In this document: positions 11,335 to 19,711 of the stretch, piece after piece
Numbering within the stretch: the first letter of the stretch is position 1
How the letters are laid out: every line of letters begins with the position of its first letter
NCBI GenBank assembly: GCA_944388035.1
Contig: CALXHF010000005.1
Location: 42,580 to 106,579, forward strand
Direction: 5' to 3'
Origin: an uncultured Clostridia bacterium
GTDB taxonomy: Bacteria > Bacillota > Clostridia > TANB77 > CAG-508
Length of the DNA stretch: 64,000 bases
Made by a program: the position numbers and the translations under genes
The notes under the pieces: generated by a model
What the model was told of the DNA's origin: nothing
Database searches by the model: none
What the model saw: only the letters and a program-made list of their open reading frames with translations

Positions 11335-11712
11335 ATGTTATATATATTAATTGGTTTTATTTCTGGAATTGTGAGTGGTACAGGTATGGGAGGAGGAACT
11401 ATATTAATATTTCTACTTACTTTTTTTATGGGAATAGAGCAACATATAGCACAAGGAATTAATTTAATATTTTTTATTCCAGCATCTTTGGCTTCTATTT
11501 TTGTTAATATAAAAAATAATAATTTAAGTTTAAAAAACGGAACGATAATCTCAATTTTCGGAGTTTTAGGAGCAATTATTGGTGCAAATATTTCTCTTAA
11601 TATGGATGTAAATATTTTAAAAAAGAGTTTTGGTATTTTTCTTATTTTAATTACAATAAATGAAATATATTCCATTATAAAACAGAATAAAAAAGTTAAA
11701 AATAAACAATAA
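11335..11712 (+). CDS. TSUP (TauE/SafE) half-transporter, second subunit, 125 aa
   Basis: The partner of the preceding gene: four predicted membrane segments with the matching repeat GIVSGTGMGGGTILIFLL near residue 10, and a Lys-rich cytoplasmic tail (KQNKKVKNKQ). A good AAGGGAG site precedes the ATG. The two genes together equal one full TSUP permease, so a heterodimer is the natural inference. Not a frameshift: the first protein ends at its own TAG and the second has its own ribosome site. Confidence 0.8.
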   Translation: MLYILIGFISGIVSGTGMGGGTILIFLLTFFMGIEQHIAQGINLIFFIPASLASIFVNIKNNNLSLKNGTIISIFGVLGAIIGANISLNMDVNILKKSFGIFLILITINEIYSIIKQNKKVKNKQ

Positions 11713-11738
11713 TAAATAAAAAGGAGAGGTGAAGTAAA

Positions 11739-11879
11739 ATGAAATTTATTAAAGGTGTTATGATAGGTGGTTTAATTACGACAGGTTTAGTTTTAATGTA
11801 TGCTGAAAGTGGTAAAATGAACAAAAAAACAATGATGAAACAAGGTAAAAAGATGGCTAAAAAAATAGGTATTATGTAA
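11739..11879 (+). CDS. Small membrane-anchored basic protein, 46 aa
   Basis: A short gene with a strong AGGAGAGGTG site. The product MKFIKGVMIGGLITTGLVLM... has one glycine-rich membrane helix followed by a Lys/Met-rich tail, resembling YtxH/DUF3918-type small Firmicutes proteins. Function unknown. It follows the TSUP pair by 26 bp and may be in the same transcript. Confidence 0.65.
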   Translation: MKFIKGVMIGGLITTGLVLMYAESGKMNKKTMMKQGKKMAKKIGIM

Positions 11880-11882
11880 AAA

Positions 11883-12036
11883 AGTGGGAGGCATCAATGA
11901 ATCTGATGCCTCCCTTCCCAAAGCCAATTAGCTTTGGGTTCCCAATAATTGGAGAAAGATCATAAGGCGAATGGCATAGGAGAGGTTTTTATCAATCTCC
12001 AAATTATTGGTAAACTTTAGGTTGCAATTTGCAACC
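11883..12036. ncRNA. Run of four hairpins between converging genes; candidate structured RNA
   Basis: No ORF. Successive inverted repeats: GGGAGGCATCA/TGATGCCTCCC (11885-11913), CCCAAAGC/GCTTTGGG, CCAATAATTGGAG/CTCCAAATTATTGG (arms about 40 bp apart) and AGGTTGCAA/TTGCAACCT. More structure than two terminators for converging genes would need. I do not recognise an RNA family, and the strand is undetermined. Confidence 0.4.
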
Positions 12037-12073
12037 TTACAAAAATATTAACATAAATAAAAAATTCTGTCAA

Positions 12074-12544
12074 CTAAAAATTTAAATCTTTAAAATCTTC
12101 TTCTTTTAAAAAAGTTTCTTCTTTACAACAATCATCTTTTTTATCAGTTAGATAACAATCACATTTATCGTTTTTTTCACCTTTTAAACATTTACCTTCG
12201 TGATGACATTTAGCACAAATTTTTATTTTCTTTGTATTATTTACCCATATTTGAATAGCATATTCTCTATTTGGGCATAAAGGGCCAAAAACAAATTCTC
12301 CATCTTCATCTGTAAAAGTATGACCTATTGGTCTTCTTTCTTCTTTACCATTTTCACAAACAATTTCAACCAATTTAACAACAGCATTATCTACAGGCTC
12401 TTTAAAACAATTTTTAACTACACCATAAATTACATCTCTATTGTCTTCTGGTAAAACTATATCAAGGTCAAATTGTTTTCCTCCAGATATTACGCCATCA
12501 ACATCTAAAATAGGGCAACAAGGTTTATTACAATCTTTATCCAT
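12074..12544 (-). CDS. Cys-rich protein with carboxypeptidase-regulatory-like domain, 156 aa
   Basis: Function unknown. The centre (VIYGVVKNCFKEPVDNAVVKL to GEFVFGPLCPNREYAI) looks like a carboxypeptidase regulatory-like (transthyretin-type) beta sandwich. The C terminus is rich in Cys, Lys and Asp (KICAKCHHEGKCLKGEK...CDC...CC), suggesting metal binding or disulphide cross-links. No signal peptide. I chose the second ATG because AAAGGA then has normal spacing. Such proteins may be spore or envelope components (inference). Confidence 0.55.
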   Translation of the reverse strand: MDKDCNKPCCPILDVDGVISGGKQFDLDIVLPEDNRDVIYGVVKNCFKEPVDNAVVKLVEIVCENGKEERRPIGHTFTDEDGEFVFGPLCPNREYAIQIWVNNTKKIKICAKCHHEGKCLKGEKNDKCDCYLTDKKDDCCKEETFLKEEDFKDLNF

Positions 12545-12654
12545 TAAACTCATCCTTTCTTTCTAAACAACATATTAGTTGTTTATATATATTATGTAAA
12601 AAACAGGGCTAATTTGACAACTTTAGACAAAAAAACTTTTAATAAATATTGTAA

Positions 12655-12683
12655 TATACTCATAAATATAGTATAATGAGTAT
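12655..12683 (+). promoter_or_regulatory. Promoter with overlapping inverted repeat
   Basis: ATACTCAT and ATGAGTAT form 8-bp arms around a TATAAT -10 box, a likely operator for the DUF4190-type gene at 12703. Confidence 0.5.
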
Positions 12684-12702
12684 ATGTAAGGAGGAGATGT
12701 AA

Positions 12703-13143
12703 ATGGATGAAAACGAAAAAAAAGAAGCAATAGATATAACACCAGAAGAAAACAAAAAAGAAACTGCAACAGAAAATGTAGCTAAAGAAGAAACAAAAAA
12801 AGATAGAAAAGGTTTAGCAATTGCTGCAATGGTACTTGGAATTGTTTCATTAGTATTATTTTGTATTTGGTATATATCATTACCTTGTGCAATACTTGCA
12901 ATAATATTTGGTATAATAGCTATAAAATCAAGCAAAAGAGGTATGGCAATCGCTGGTATTTCAACTGGTGCAGTTGGAGCAATACTTATGATTTTACTTT
13001 ATGTAATCGTTTTTGTTTTAATAGGTGTTGGAACATCTGCAGGAGTTAAAGAAATAATAGAAAATTTTGAAGATTATCAAGATGATTATAATTATAATTA
13101 TCATTATAATTCTTTTGAAGATTATTATGATGATGTACTTTAA
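12703..13143 (+). CDS. DUF4190-type membrane protein, 146 aa
   Basis: The N-terminal 35 residues are highly charged (Lys/Glu, no hydrophobic run). Then comes the DUF4190 pattern: a GLAIAAMVLGIVSLVLF helix, a second helix, the short link AIKSSKRGMAIAGISTGAVG and a third helix. The C terminus is an acidic, Tyr/Asn-rich tail (DYNYNYHYNSFEDYYDD). Function of the family is unknown. Start ATG follows AAGGAGGAG. The promoter carries an inverted repeat and a terminator follows. Confidence 0.75.
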   Translation: MDENEKKEAIDITPEENKKETATENVAKEETKKDRKGLAIAAMVLGIVSLVLFCIWYISLPCAILAIIFGIIAIKSSKRGMAIAGISTGAVGAILMILLYVIVFVLIGVGTSAGVKEIIENFEDYQDDYNYNYHYNSFEDYYDDVL

Positions 13144-13155
13144 TAGAAAAATAAA

Positions 13156-13188
13156 AAATACAAAGTTCCTTAAGCTTTGTATTTTTTT
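13156..13188 (+). terminator. Terminator after the DUF4190-type gene
   Basis: AAATACAAAG/CTTTGTATTT arms followed by a T-run. Confidence 0.85.
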
Positions 13189-13194
13189 ATCAAA

Positions 13195-13422
13195 AAACAA
13201 TTTAAATTACAAGTAAAGAAGCATTTATATATTTACGTGATTTTATCTGTATGATACTGCTTATGATTTAAAACAAGTATGTGTAAAAAATGGAGAAAAT
13301 ATAGGGGGAGTTATAGTATTAGAGAAGTTAAATTATTTAGATGAGTGTATAAACAAGATTTAATAAATATTTGAAAGAGCTCTAATAGAAATGTTTAAAT
13401 AGAAAATATAAAGAGGTAAAAA
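13195..13422 (+). pseudogene. Intergenic stretch with a decayed coding remnant
   Basis: About 230 bp without an intact gene. A short frame near 13290-13363 reads GENIGGVIVLEKLNYLDECINKI and then stops, with stops upstream in the same frame. It looks like the 3' end of a lost gene. Too short to name. Confidence 0.3.
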
Positions 13423-13800
13423 ATGGTTAGATATAATTATAATAAATTAGTTAGAGATAGAATTCCAGAAGAAATTAATAATGAAAAAGGAAGAAAGTGT
13501 AAATACAGAGTTTTAAATGATGAAGAATATTTAAAAGAATTAAACAAAAAGGTGTTAGAAGAAGCAAATGAGTTTGTAGAAGAAAATAGTATAGAAGAAT
13601 TAGGCGATTTAATGGAAGTTATTAATGCTATAATGATATTAAAAGGCTATAATAATGAACAAATTATAAAATCAATGGAGACTAAAAGAAATAAAAAAGG
13701 AGCTTTCAAATGTAAGATTTTCTTAGAATATGTAGATGAAGAAAAGAGAAACTTAGAAGAGGAAGAAGAATTAAATAAAAGTTTTAGAAATAAAAAATAA
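13423..13800 (+). CDS. MazG-like nucleotide pyrophosphohydrolase, 125 aa
   Basis: Begins with the family signature YNKLVRDRIPEEI and continues with the metal-binding pattern EEANEF...SIEELGDLMEVINAI (E-E-x-x-E and E-x-x-D), typical of the all-alpha NTP pyrophosphatase superfamily. These house-cleaning enzymes hydrolyse unwanted or damaged NTPs to NMP and PPi. Start ATG follows AAGAGG. The tail is Lys/Glu-rich. The substrate is not predictable. Confidence 0.75.
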   Translation: MVRYNYNKLVRDRIPEEINNEKGRKCKYRVLNDEEYLKELNKKVLEEANEFVEENSIEELGDLMEVINAIMILKGYNNEQIIKSMETKRNKKGAFKCKIFLEYVDEEKRNLEEEEELNKSFRNKK

Positions 13801-13810
13801 CGAATATTCT

Positions 13811-13858
13811 CCAAGAACAAGCATATAATTTAAATAGCTTGAACTTGGAGGTTTTTTT
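13811..13858 (+). promoter_or_regulatory. Hairpin holding the ribosome-binding site of the deacetylase gene
   Basis: CTCCAAG-AA-CAAGC pairs with GCTTG-AA-CTTGGAG and is followed by GTTTTTTT. It looks like a terminator for the upstream gene, but the 3' arm contains the GGAGG used by the next ATG (13859), so folding would hide that site. Confidence 0.55.
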
Positions 13859-14632
13859 ATGTTTTTTGTATTTAATAAACAAAAAATAATAACATATTTT
13901 GTATCTTTAGTAACAGTATTAACATTGTTCTTTGTTGCTGGTAATCTAAAAAAAGAAGAGACAGTAGAAACATCAGCTGGAAACGAAAAACTACTTCCTA
14001 TTTATAATGTAGAAACAAAAGAGAAGAAAGTAGCACTTACAATGAATTGTGCCTGGAACGATAGTGATATAGATAAAATATTAGAAATATTAAAAAATAA
14101 TGATGTGAAAATAACATTTTTTATGGTTGGAGATTGGATAGATAAATATGAAGAACAGGTGAAAAAAATATATGAAGAAGGAAATGAAATAGCAAATCAT
14201 AGTAATACGCACAAACACGTAAATAATTTGAGTTATGAAGAAAATGTGCAAGAAATAAAACTAGCAAATGAAAAAATTAAAAATATAACAGGAATAGATA
14301 ATAAATTATATAGAACTCCATATGGGGAATATAATAATACTGCAATAAAAGCAGCAAAAGATGTGGGAATGATAACAATACAATGGAGCTTAGATACATT
14401 AGACTATACAGGTCTAACAGGAGAAGAAATGTGGAAAAGGCTGGAAGGAAAACTAAAGCCGGGAGATATAATACTTAGCCATAATGGAACAGAACATACA
14501 GCAGATAGTTTAGATATGTTGATAAAAAATATAAAAAAAGAAGGCTTTGAAATAGTAAAAATATCTGATTTAATATATAAGGAAAATTACCAAATAAATA
14601 TAAATGGAACTCAAATGGAAAAAACAAAGTAA
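13859..14632 (+). CDS. Polysaccharide deacetylase (NodB-like), membrane-anchored, 257 aa
   Basis: An N-terminal hydrophobic helix (residues about 10-28) anchors or exports a NodB-fold domain. Visible motifs: ALTMNCAWNDSD in place of the usual TFDDGP, the metal pair ANHSNTHKH (HxxxH), RTPYGEYN and a terminal ILSHNGTEHT. The MNCAW variant of motif 1 is shared with clostridial PdaB/YlxY-like proteins, as I recall. It keeps Asp further along but lacks the first catalytic Asp. Likely acts on peptidoglycan or spore-wall glycans outside the membrane; catalytic competence is uncertain. Confidence 0.8.
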   Translation: MFFVFNKQKIITYFVSLVTVLTLFFVAGNLKKEETVETSAGNEKLLPIYNVETKEKKVALTMNCAWNDSDIDKILEILKNNDVKITFFMVGDWIDKYEEQVKKIYEEGNEIANHSNTHKHVNNLSYEENVQEIKLANEKIKNITGIDNKLYRTPYGEYNNTAIKAAKDVGMITIQWSLDTLDYTGLTGEEMWKRLEGKLKPGDIILSHNGTEHTADSLDMLIKNIKKEGFEIVKISDLIYKENYQININGTQMEKTK

Positions 14633-14693
14633 TATGTATATATTTGGAAAAATTGGGAAAGATAAAATTATAAAGAAATTAAGAGGTTTAAAA

Positions 14694-15230
14694 ATGACTT
14701 TTATTGGTATGATATCAGAACATAAAAGTTTTGAAAAGGTAAGAGATGTTTTAAAGAAAAACTTAAAAGATGAAATTAATTTAATATATATAAATAAGAA
14801 AAACATTAGTAATATGAAAAGTATAAGATTTTATATGATAATAATAGATAGTGATTTAGAAAAGTTTAAAGAAGAAATATTGTTAATAGAAAATATGTGT
14901 AAATATGCTAGTTATGTAGCAATAAATACAGATATCAATAAAGAAATTACTTTCCTAAAAAATAAGAAAAATAAAATAATAACATATGGGCTAAATCAAA
15001 GAGCAACTGTTACAATATCTAGTGTAACAGAAAGTAGTATATTAATATATTTACAAAAAAACTTTAAAAATAAGGAAGGAAATACTATAGAAATAGGAGA
15101 AAAAAGAATCGAAAAAGCTGAAGAAAATAAATTAAAGACATATGAATTTTTAATAATTTATATAATATTTTTAACAAAAAACAAAACCATAATTAATGAA
15201 ACATTGGAAAAATCAAACTTTTTTGAATAA
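14694..15230 (+). CDS. Conserved protein of unknown function, 178 aa
   Basis: Not recognised. An alpha/beta-looking protein starting MTFIGMISEHKSFEKV with a central YGLNQRATVTISSV stretch that recalls Mur-ligase-like sequence, but there is no P-loop. I chose ATG 14694 because AAGAGG lies 8 bases upstream; longer in-frame starts overlap the deacetylase gene. Very Lys/Ile/Asn-rich like its neighbours. No membrane segment or signal peptide. Confidence 0.55.
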   Translation: MTFIGMISEHKSFEKVRDVLKKNLKDEINLIYINKKNISNMKSIRFYMIIIDSDLEKFKEEILLIENMCKYASYVAINTDINKEITFLKNKKNKIITYGLNQRATVTISSVTESSILIYLQKNFKNKEGNTIEIGEKRIEKAEENKLKTYEFLIIYIIFLTKNKTIINETLEKSNFFE

Positions 15231-15245
15231 ATTTAACTTTTTATG

Positions 15246-15274
15246 TAGACAAAACCAAAAAAATGTTGTATAAT
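15246..15274 (+). promoter_or_regulatory. Promoter of the SSB-like gene
   Basis: TAGACA, a 17-bp spacer and TATAAT. The spacer is nearly identical to that upstream of the HD-domain gene at 8325-8353. Confidence 0.65.
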
Positions 15275-15344
15275 AGGAAATGTAAGTTAAAACTTTAAGG
15301 AGAAAAATACAATTGATAAAATAAAAAAGTGGGAGGAAAAGAAA

Positions 15345-16046
15345 TTGAGTACAAATTATTTAGAAAACAACTATTTAACATTAGTTGGAAAAGTTACAGG
15401 AGAAAAAAAATTTAGTCATGAAATATATGGAGAAAGTTTCTATGTGTTTAATCTAGAAATACCAAGACTTAGCGGAAACAGTGATATTATACCAATAACT
15501 GTTTCAGAAAGACTAATAAAAGAAGATACATTAGTAGAAGGAAAAAAACTATTAGTAAAAGGACAATTTAGATCATATAACAGTTATGAAAATGAAAAAA
15601 ATAGATTAATACTAACAGTTTTTGCAAAAGACATCATAGAAGTAGAAGAAAATAATGAAGAAGAAGAAAATGAAATGGTAAAAAAAGACACAATAACAAA
15701 TGAAGTTGTTTTAGTTGGTTATATTTGTAAAAAACCAATTTATAGACAAACACCATTTGGACGTGAAATATCAGACCTATTACTTGCAGTAAATAGAGCA
15801 TACAACAAATCAGATTATATACCTTGTATAGCTTGGGGAAGAAATGCGAGATTTTGTCAAAACTTAGAAGTAGGAACAGAAGTTAAAGTAGTAGGAAGAG
15901 TTCAATCAAGAAATTATGAGAAAAAACACGAAGATGGAACTGTAGAAACAAGAGTAGCATATGAAGTTTCTGTAGGAAGTCTAGAAGTTATAGATGAAAA
16001 CGAAGATAGTAAAGAAGAACCTGTAGAAAATCAAGAAGCTGTTTAA
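15345..16046 (+). CDS. Single-stranded-DNA-binding-like protein with two OB folds, 233 aa
   Basis: Two SSB-type OB domains in tandem. The first spans about residues 8-105 (LTLVGKVTGEKKF ... LLVKGQFRSYNSYE). The second spans about 120-215 (NEVVLVGYICKKPIYR ... SDLLLAVNRAYNKSDYIPCIAWG ... VVGRVQSRNYEKK), the more canonical one. An acidic linker joins them, and there is an acidic tail without a DDDIPF-type tip. Start TTG follows GGGAGG. Such double-OB proteins are probably accessory SSBs; the chromosomal ssb is normally beside rpsF/rpsR and not here. Confidence 0.75.
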   Translation: MSTNYLENNYLTLVGKVTGEKKFSHEIYGESFYVFNLEIPRLSGNSDIIPITVSERLIKEDTLVEGKKLLVKGQFRSYNSYENEKNRLILTVFAKDIIEVEENNEEEENEMVKKDTITNEVVLVGYICKKPIYRQTPFGREISDLLLAVNRAYNKSDYIPCIAWGRNARFCQNLEVGTEVKVVGRVQSRNYEKKHEDGTVETRVAYEVSVGSLEVIDENEDSKEEPVENQEAV

Positions 16047-16076
16047 AAACATAAAATAAAAATAAATAAAAACAAT

Positions 16077-16112
16077 AAAAAGTTTCAAAAAGCTAGTTTT
16101 TTGAAACTTTTA
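16077..16112 (+). terminator. Terminator after the SSB-like gene
   Basis: AAAAGTTTCAAAAA pairs with TTTTTTGAAACTTTT, followed by ATTG. Confidence 0.75.
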
Positions 16113-16152
16113 TTGTTATAATAGCAATAGAAAAAATCAAGGAGAAAGTTTT

Positions 16153-17856
16153 ATGGAAAAAGAGTTAATAAAAAAAGAAAAAAACAGTAAAGAAAAACAA
16201 TCAAAAATAAAGGCAAGTACAAAATTTACAATAATGGCAGTAATATTAATTGCTATTTTTTGTTTTGCATTAACACCAGTTACACTTCAAAATGATACAT
16301 ATTATACAATAAAGATTGGAGAGCATATAGTAAATAATGGAATAGATATGCAAGATCCATTTTCTTGGCACGAAAACTTACCATATACATATCCACATTG
16401 GTTATATGATTTAATAACATATTTAATATATAATTTATTTGGGATGACAGGTATATATGTAACAACTTGTATATTATCAATAATATTGGGAATATCAGTA
16501 TATGTTGTAAATAGAAAACTTTGTAAAAATCAATTATTTTCATTTTTAATAACAATAGGAGTAATGTACTTAATTAGTGGATATATAGCAGCAAGAGCAC
16601 AATTAGTTACATTTATACTATTTATATGGACAATATATTTTATAGAAAAATTTTTAGAAACCAAGAAAAAAAGATATGCTGTAGGTTTAATTGTAATACC
16701 AATATTAATAGCAAATATGCACTCAGCAGTATTTCCATTTTACTTTGTATTATATTTACCATATATAGCAGAATATATAATTGCTTGTATATCTGAAGTA
16801 ATTATATATAGAAAAATAAAATTAAATCTAATAAAATTAAAAATAAAGATATTATCAAGAATAACAGAAAATGAAGAAAAAATAAATGAGCTAAAAGAAA
16901 AACTAAGAAAAATAGAAGAAAAAATAGATAAAATAAAAATAAAAAGAACAAAAGAATTAAAAAACCCATATAAAATAAAATTAGTAAAAAAAGATGCCGT
17001 AAAATGGTTAATATTAATATTTATAATATGTTTATTTACAGGATTATTAACACCAATAGGAGATACACCATATACGTATTTATTCAAAACAATGCAAGGA
17101 AATACAACACAAAATATAAATGAACATTTGCCAATGACACTATCTAGTGAAACAGAAGTAATTTGTACATTAATATTGTTTTTATCAATAATGATATTTA
17201 CAAAAACGAAAATAAGACTATGTGATTTGTTTATGCTAGGAGGTTTATGCTATTTAATGCTTATGAGCAGAAGACAAATAACAATGTTTGCATTGATGTG
17301 TTCACCAATATTAAATAGGATGTTAGTAGAACTTGCGAAAATATATACAAAAGAAAATATAGAACAAGTTGTAGAAAAACTAACAAAAGTATTTGCTATA
17401 ATAGTAATTTCAGTAATAATGCTAGGACTTAGCTATTATGAAGGAAAAGATAAATTAGATGACACATATATAGATGAAACAGCGTATCCAGTACAAGCTT
17501 GTGATTATATATTAGAAAACATAGACTTAAAAACAGCAAGATTTTATAATGAATATAATTATGGAAGTTATATGATATTTAGAGGAATACCAGTGTTTAT
17601 AGACTCTAGAGCAGACCTATATTCACCAGAATTTAATAATACAATAGATGATATATTTATGGACTTTATAAACACATCAAATATAGGAACATTTTACGAA
17701 GATACATTTGAAAAATATAATATAACACACGTAATAACATATAAAAACTCAAAAACAAATATGATAATAACAGACACAAAAGATCCAAAATATAAGGAAT
17801 TATACAGTGACGAATATTTTGTAATATATGAAAGATTACAAGATGTTGAAAGATAA
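16153..17856 (+). CDS. Polytopic membrane protein, GT-C glycosyltransferase-like, 567 aa
   Basis: About ten hydrophobic segments. The first loop carries NDTYYTIKIGEHIVNNGIDMQDPFSW, the acidic D/E pattern typical of lipid-phosphate-sugar (GT-C, DUF2723-like) transferases. The C terminus has NEYNYGSY and FIDSRADLYSPEF, a pair I associate with the same membrane family. A Lys/Glu-rich coiled coil (about residues 225-270) interrupts the membrane region, which is unusual. Start ATG follows AAGGAG. Sugar donor and acceptor are unknown. Confidence 0.6.
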   Translation: MEKELIKKEKNSKEKQSKIKASTKFTIMAVILIAIFCFALTPVTLQNDTYYTIKIGEHIVNNGIDMQDPFSWHENLPYTYPHWLYDLITYLIYNLFGMTGIYVTTCILSIILGISVYVVNRKLCKNQLFSFLITIGVMYLISGYIAARAQLVTFILFIWTIYFIEKFLETKKKRYAVGLIVIPILIANMHSAVFPFYFVLYLPYIAEYIIACISEVIIYRKIKLNLIKLKIKILSRITENEEKINELKEKLRKIEEKIDKIKIKRTKELKNPYKIKLVKKDAVKWLILIFIICLFTGLLTPIGDTPYTYLFKTMQGNTTQNINEHLPMTLSSETEVICTLILFLSIMIFTKTKIRLCDLFMLGGLCYLMLMSRRQITMFALMCSPILNRMLVELAKIYTKENIEQVVEKLTKVFAIIVISVIMLGLSYYEGKDKLDDTYIDETAYPVQACDYILENIDLKTARFYNEYNYGSYMIFRGIPVFIDSRADLYSPEFNNTIDDIFMDFINTSNIGTFYEDTFEKYNITHVITYKNSKTNMIITDTKDPKYKELYSDEYFVIYERLQDVER

Positions 17857-17902
17857 AAATGAATAGGGATAAATAAAGAAAAAAGAAGGGAAAAAGAAAG
17901 AC

Positions 17903-18836
17903 TTGAAAACATTTATAGTAGAAAAAGAAGAAGAAGGAAATAGAATAGATAGTTATTTAGCAAAAAAAGATGGAGAACTATCAAGAGTTACAATTCAAAG
18001 ACTAATAAAAGAAGAAAAAATATTAGTAAACGGAAAAAAAACAAAATCTTCATATAAAGTTTGTGAAAGTGATAGTATAACATTGCAAGAAGAAAAGCCA
18101 AAAGAAATAGAACTAAAAGCAGAAAATATTCCAATAGAAATTTTGTATGAAGATAATGATATAATAGTAGTAAACAAACCAAAAGGTATGGTGGTTCATC
18201 CAGGAAATCGGAAATCCAGATGGGACATTAGTAAATGCTTTAATGAATATATGTAAAGACTCTTTATCAGGAATAGGTGGGGAAATAAGACCAGGAATAG
18301 TACATAGATTAGATAAAGACACATCAGGAGTAATTTTAGTTGCAAAAAATGATAAAGCACATATAAATTTAAGTGAGCAAATAAAAAATCACGAAGTAGA
18401 AAAAACATATATAGCTTTAGTAAGAGGAATAGTAAAAGAAAACGAAGCTAAAATAGATATGCCAATAGGAAGAGACAAAAGTGATAGAAAAAAAATGGCA
18501 GTAAGAGAAGATGGCAAAAATGCAGTTACAAATTTTAAAGTATTAGAAAGATATGAAAAAGATAATTGTACATTATTAGAAGTAAAAATAGAAACAGGAA
18601 GAACACATCAAATAAGAGTACATCTATCACATATAGGTTATCCAGTAATTGGAGATGAAGTATATTCAAACGGAAAAAACAAGTGGGGAATAAAAGGACA
18701 ATGCTTACACGCCAAAAGTTTAAAATTTAAACACCCAATAACAAGAAAAGAAATGAAAATAGAAGCAGAATTACCAGAATATTTTAAAGAGATTTTGAGA
18801 AAAATGGGGACGGGGCATTTTTTTCTCAAAATGTAA
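17903..18836 (+). CDS. rluD: Pseudouridine synthase, RluD/YlyB family, +1 site inside
   Basis: 310 residues after skipping C18209. It has an N-terminal S4 domain (GNRIDSYLAKKDGELSRVTI) and the catalytic domain with VHPGNGNPDGTL and RPGIVHRLDKDTSG, holding the catalytic Asp. The RNA-binding tail follows (TGRTHQIRVHLSHIGYPV). It modifies 23S rRNA uridines. Start TTG with a weak site. Unshifted reading stops at 18256, before the catalytic Asp. The last dozen residues (KMGTGHFFLKM) come from the palindromic repeat that overlaps the 3' end. The position within the RluA family (RluD or YlyB) is not fixed. Confidence 0.88.
18209..18212 (+). other. +1 CGGN-Gly site 4 (RluD)
   Basis: Context AAT-C-GGA. 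Skipping C18209 gives HPGNGNPDGTLVNAL, matching the HPGxGNPDGT motif of the family. Confidence 0.95.
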
Positions 18837-18883
18837 ATTAATGGGAAAATGAGACAAAAAAGCCCCGTCCCCAAAATTCTCAT
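18797..18883. repeat. Palindromic REP-like repeat, copy 2
   Basis: Same GGGGACGGGGC-type hairpin as 6439-6526. It overlaps the 3' end of rluD and supplies its stop codon, then ends 13 bp before the next start codon. Confidence 0.8.
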
Positions 18884-18896
18884 TTTGGGAGGAGAT

Positions 18897-19620
18897 ATGG
18901 AAGAAGAAAGATTGCAAAAATTTTTATCAAGAGCAGGAATTGCTTCTAGAAGGAAAGCAGAAGAGCTTATTTTAAATGGTGAAATTTCAGTAAACGGAAA
19001 AGTTATTAAAGAATTAGGAAGTAAAATAATACCTGATATTGATAAAGTTTTTTATAAGGGGAAAGAAGTTAGAGTAAAAGACGATTTTGTATATATTTTA
19101 CTAAATAAACCAATTGGATATGTAACTACAGCAAGAGACCAGTTTAATAGAGATACTGTGTTAGATTTAGTTAAAGTAAAAGAAAAAATAGTTCCTTGTC
19201 GGAAGACTTGATATGTATACTTCTGGGGCTTTAATTCTTACTAATGATGGTGATTTTATATATAAAGTAACACATCCAAAACACAATATTGAAAAAACTT
19301 ATACAGTAACTATTAGGGGAATTGTTACTAAAGAGGAAGTAGAGAAACTAAAAAATGGAGTAAAAATTGATGATTATATTACAAAACCTGCTAAAGTTAA
19401 AATTTTAAAAACTGATGAAGATAAAAATCAATCTAGATTAGAAATAACTATTCACGAGGGTAAAAATAGACAAGTAAGAAAGATGTGTGAAGCAATTAAT
19501 CATAAAGTTTTAGCACTTCACAGAAGTAAGTTTGCAGGGATAGATGTTAAAGATATACCTCTTGGAAAATGGAGATATTTAAATAAAGATGAAGTTAATA
19601 GAATATTTGAAAAAATTTAA
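18897..19620 (+). CDS. rluB: Pseudouridine synthase, RsuA/RluB family, +1 site inside
   Basis: 240 residues after skipping C19200. An S4 domain (RLQKFLSRAGIASRRKAEELI) is followed by the catalytic core: LNKPIGYVTT, then VPCGRLDMYTSGALILTNDGDF, where GRLD holds the catalytic Asp. The final EGKNRQVRKMCEAINHKV is typical of the family. Start ATG 18897 follows GGGAGGAG. Unshifted reading ends right at the catalytic motif (PCRKT stop). Modifies large-subunit rRNA; RluB is likelier than RsuA by gene context. Confidence 0.87.
19200..19203 (+). other. +1 CGGN-Gly site 5 (RluB-like)
   Basis: Context TGT-C-GGA. Skipping C19200 creates the invariant GRLD catalytic motif; otherwise TGA follows three codons later. 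Confidence 0.95.
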
Positions 19621-19711
19621 AGATTTGATTAAATTGTTTCGAAAAACATTGAAATATTACAACGATATATATATAATAGAAAAAACAAACATAAGATAAA
19701 GGAGAGTACAA

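Noticed and set aside
10979-11712. TSUP pair as a frameshifted single gene
   Set aside because: No CGG is present, the first gene has a proper stop and the second its own AAGGGAG site, so two genes are more likely.
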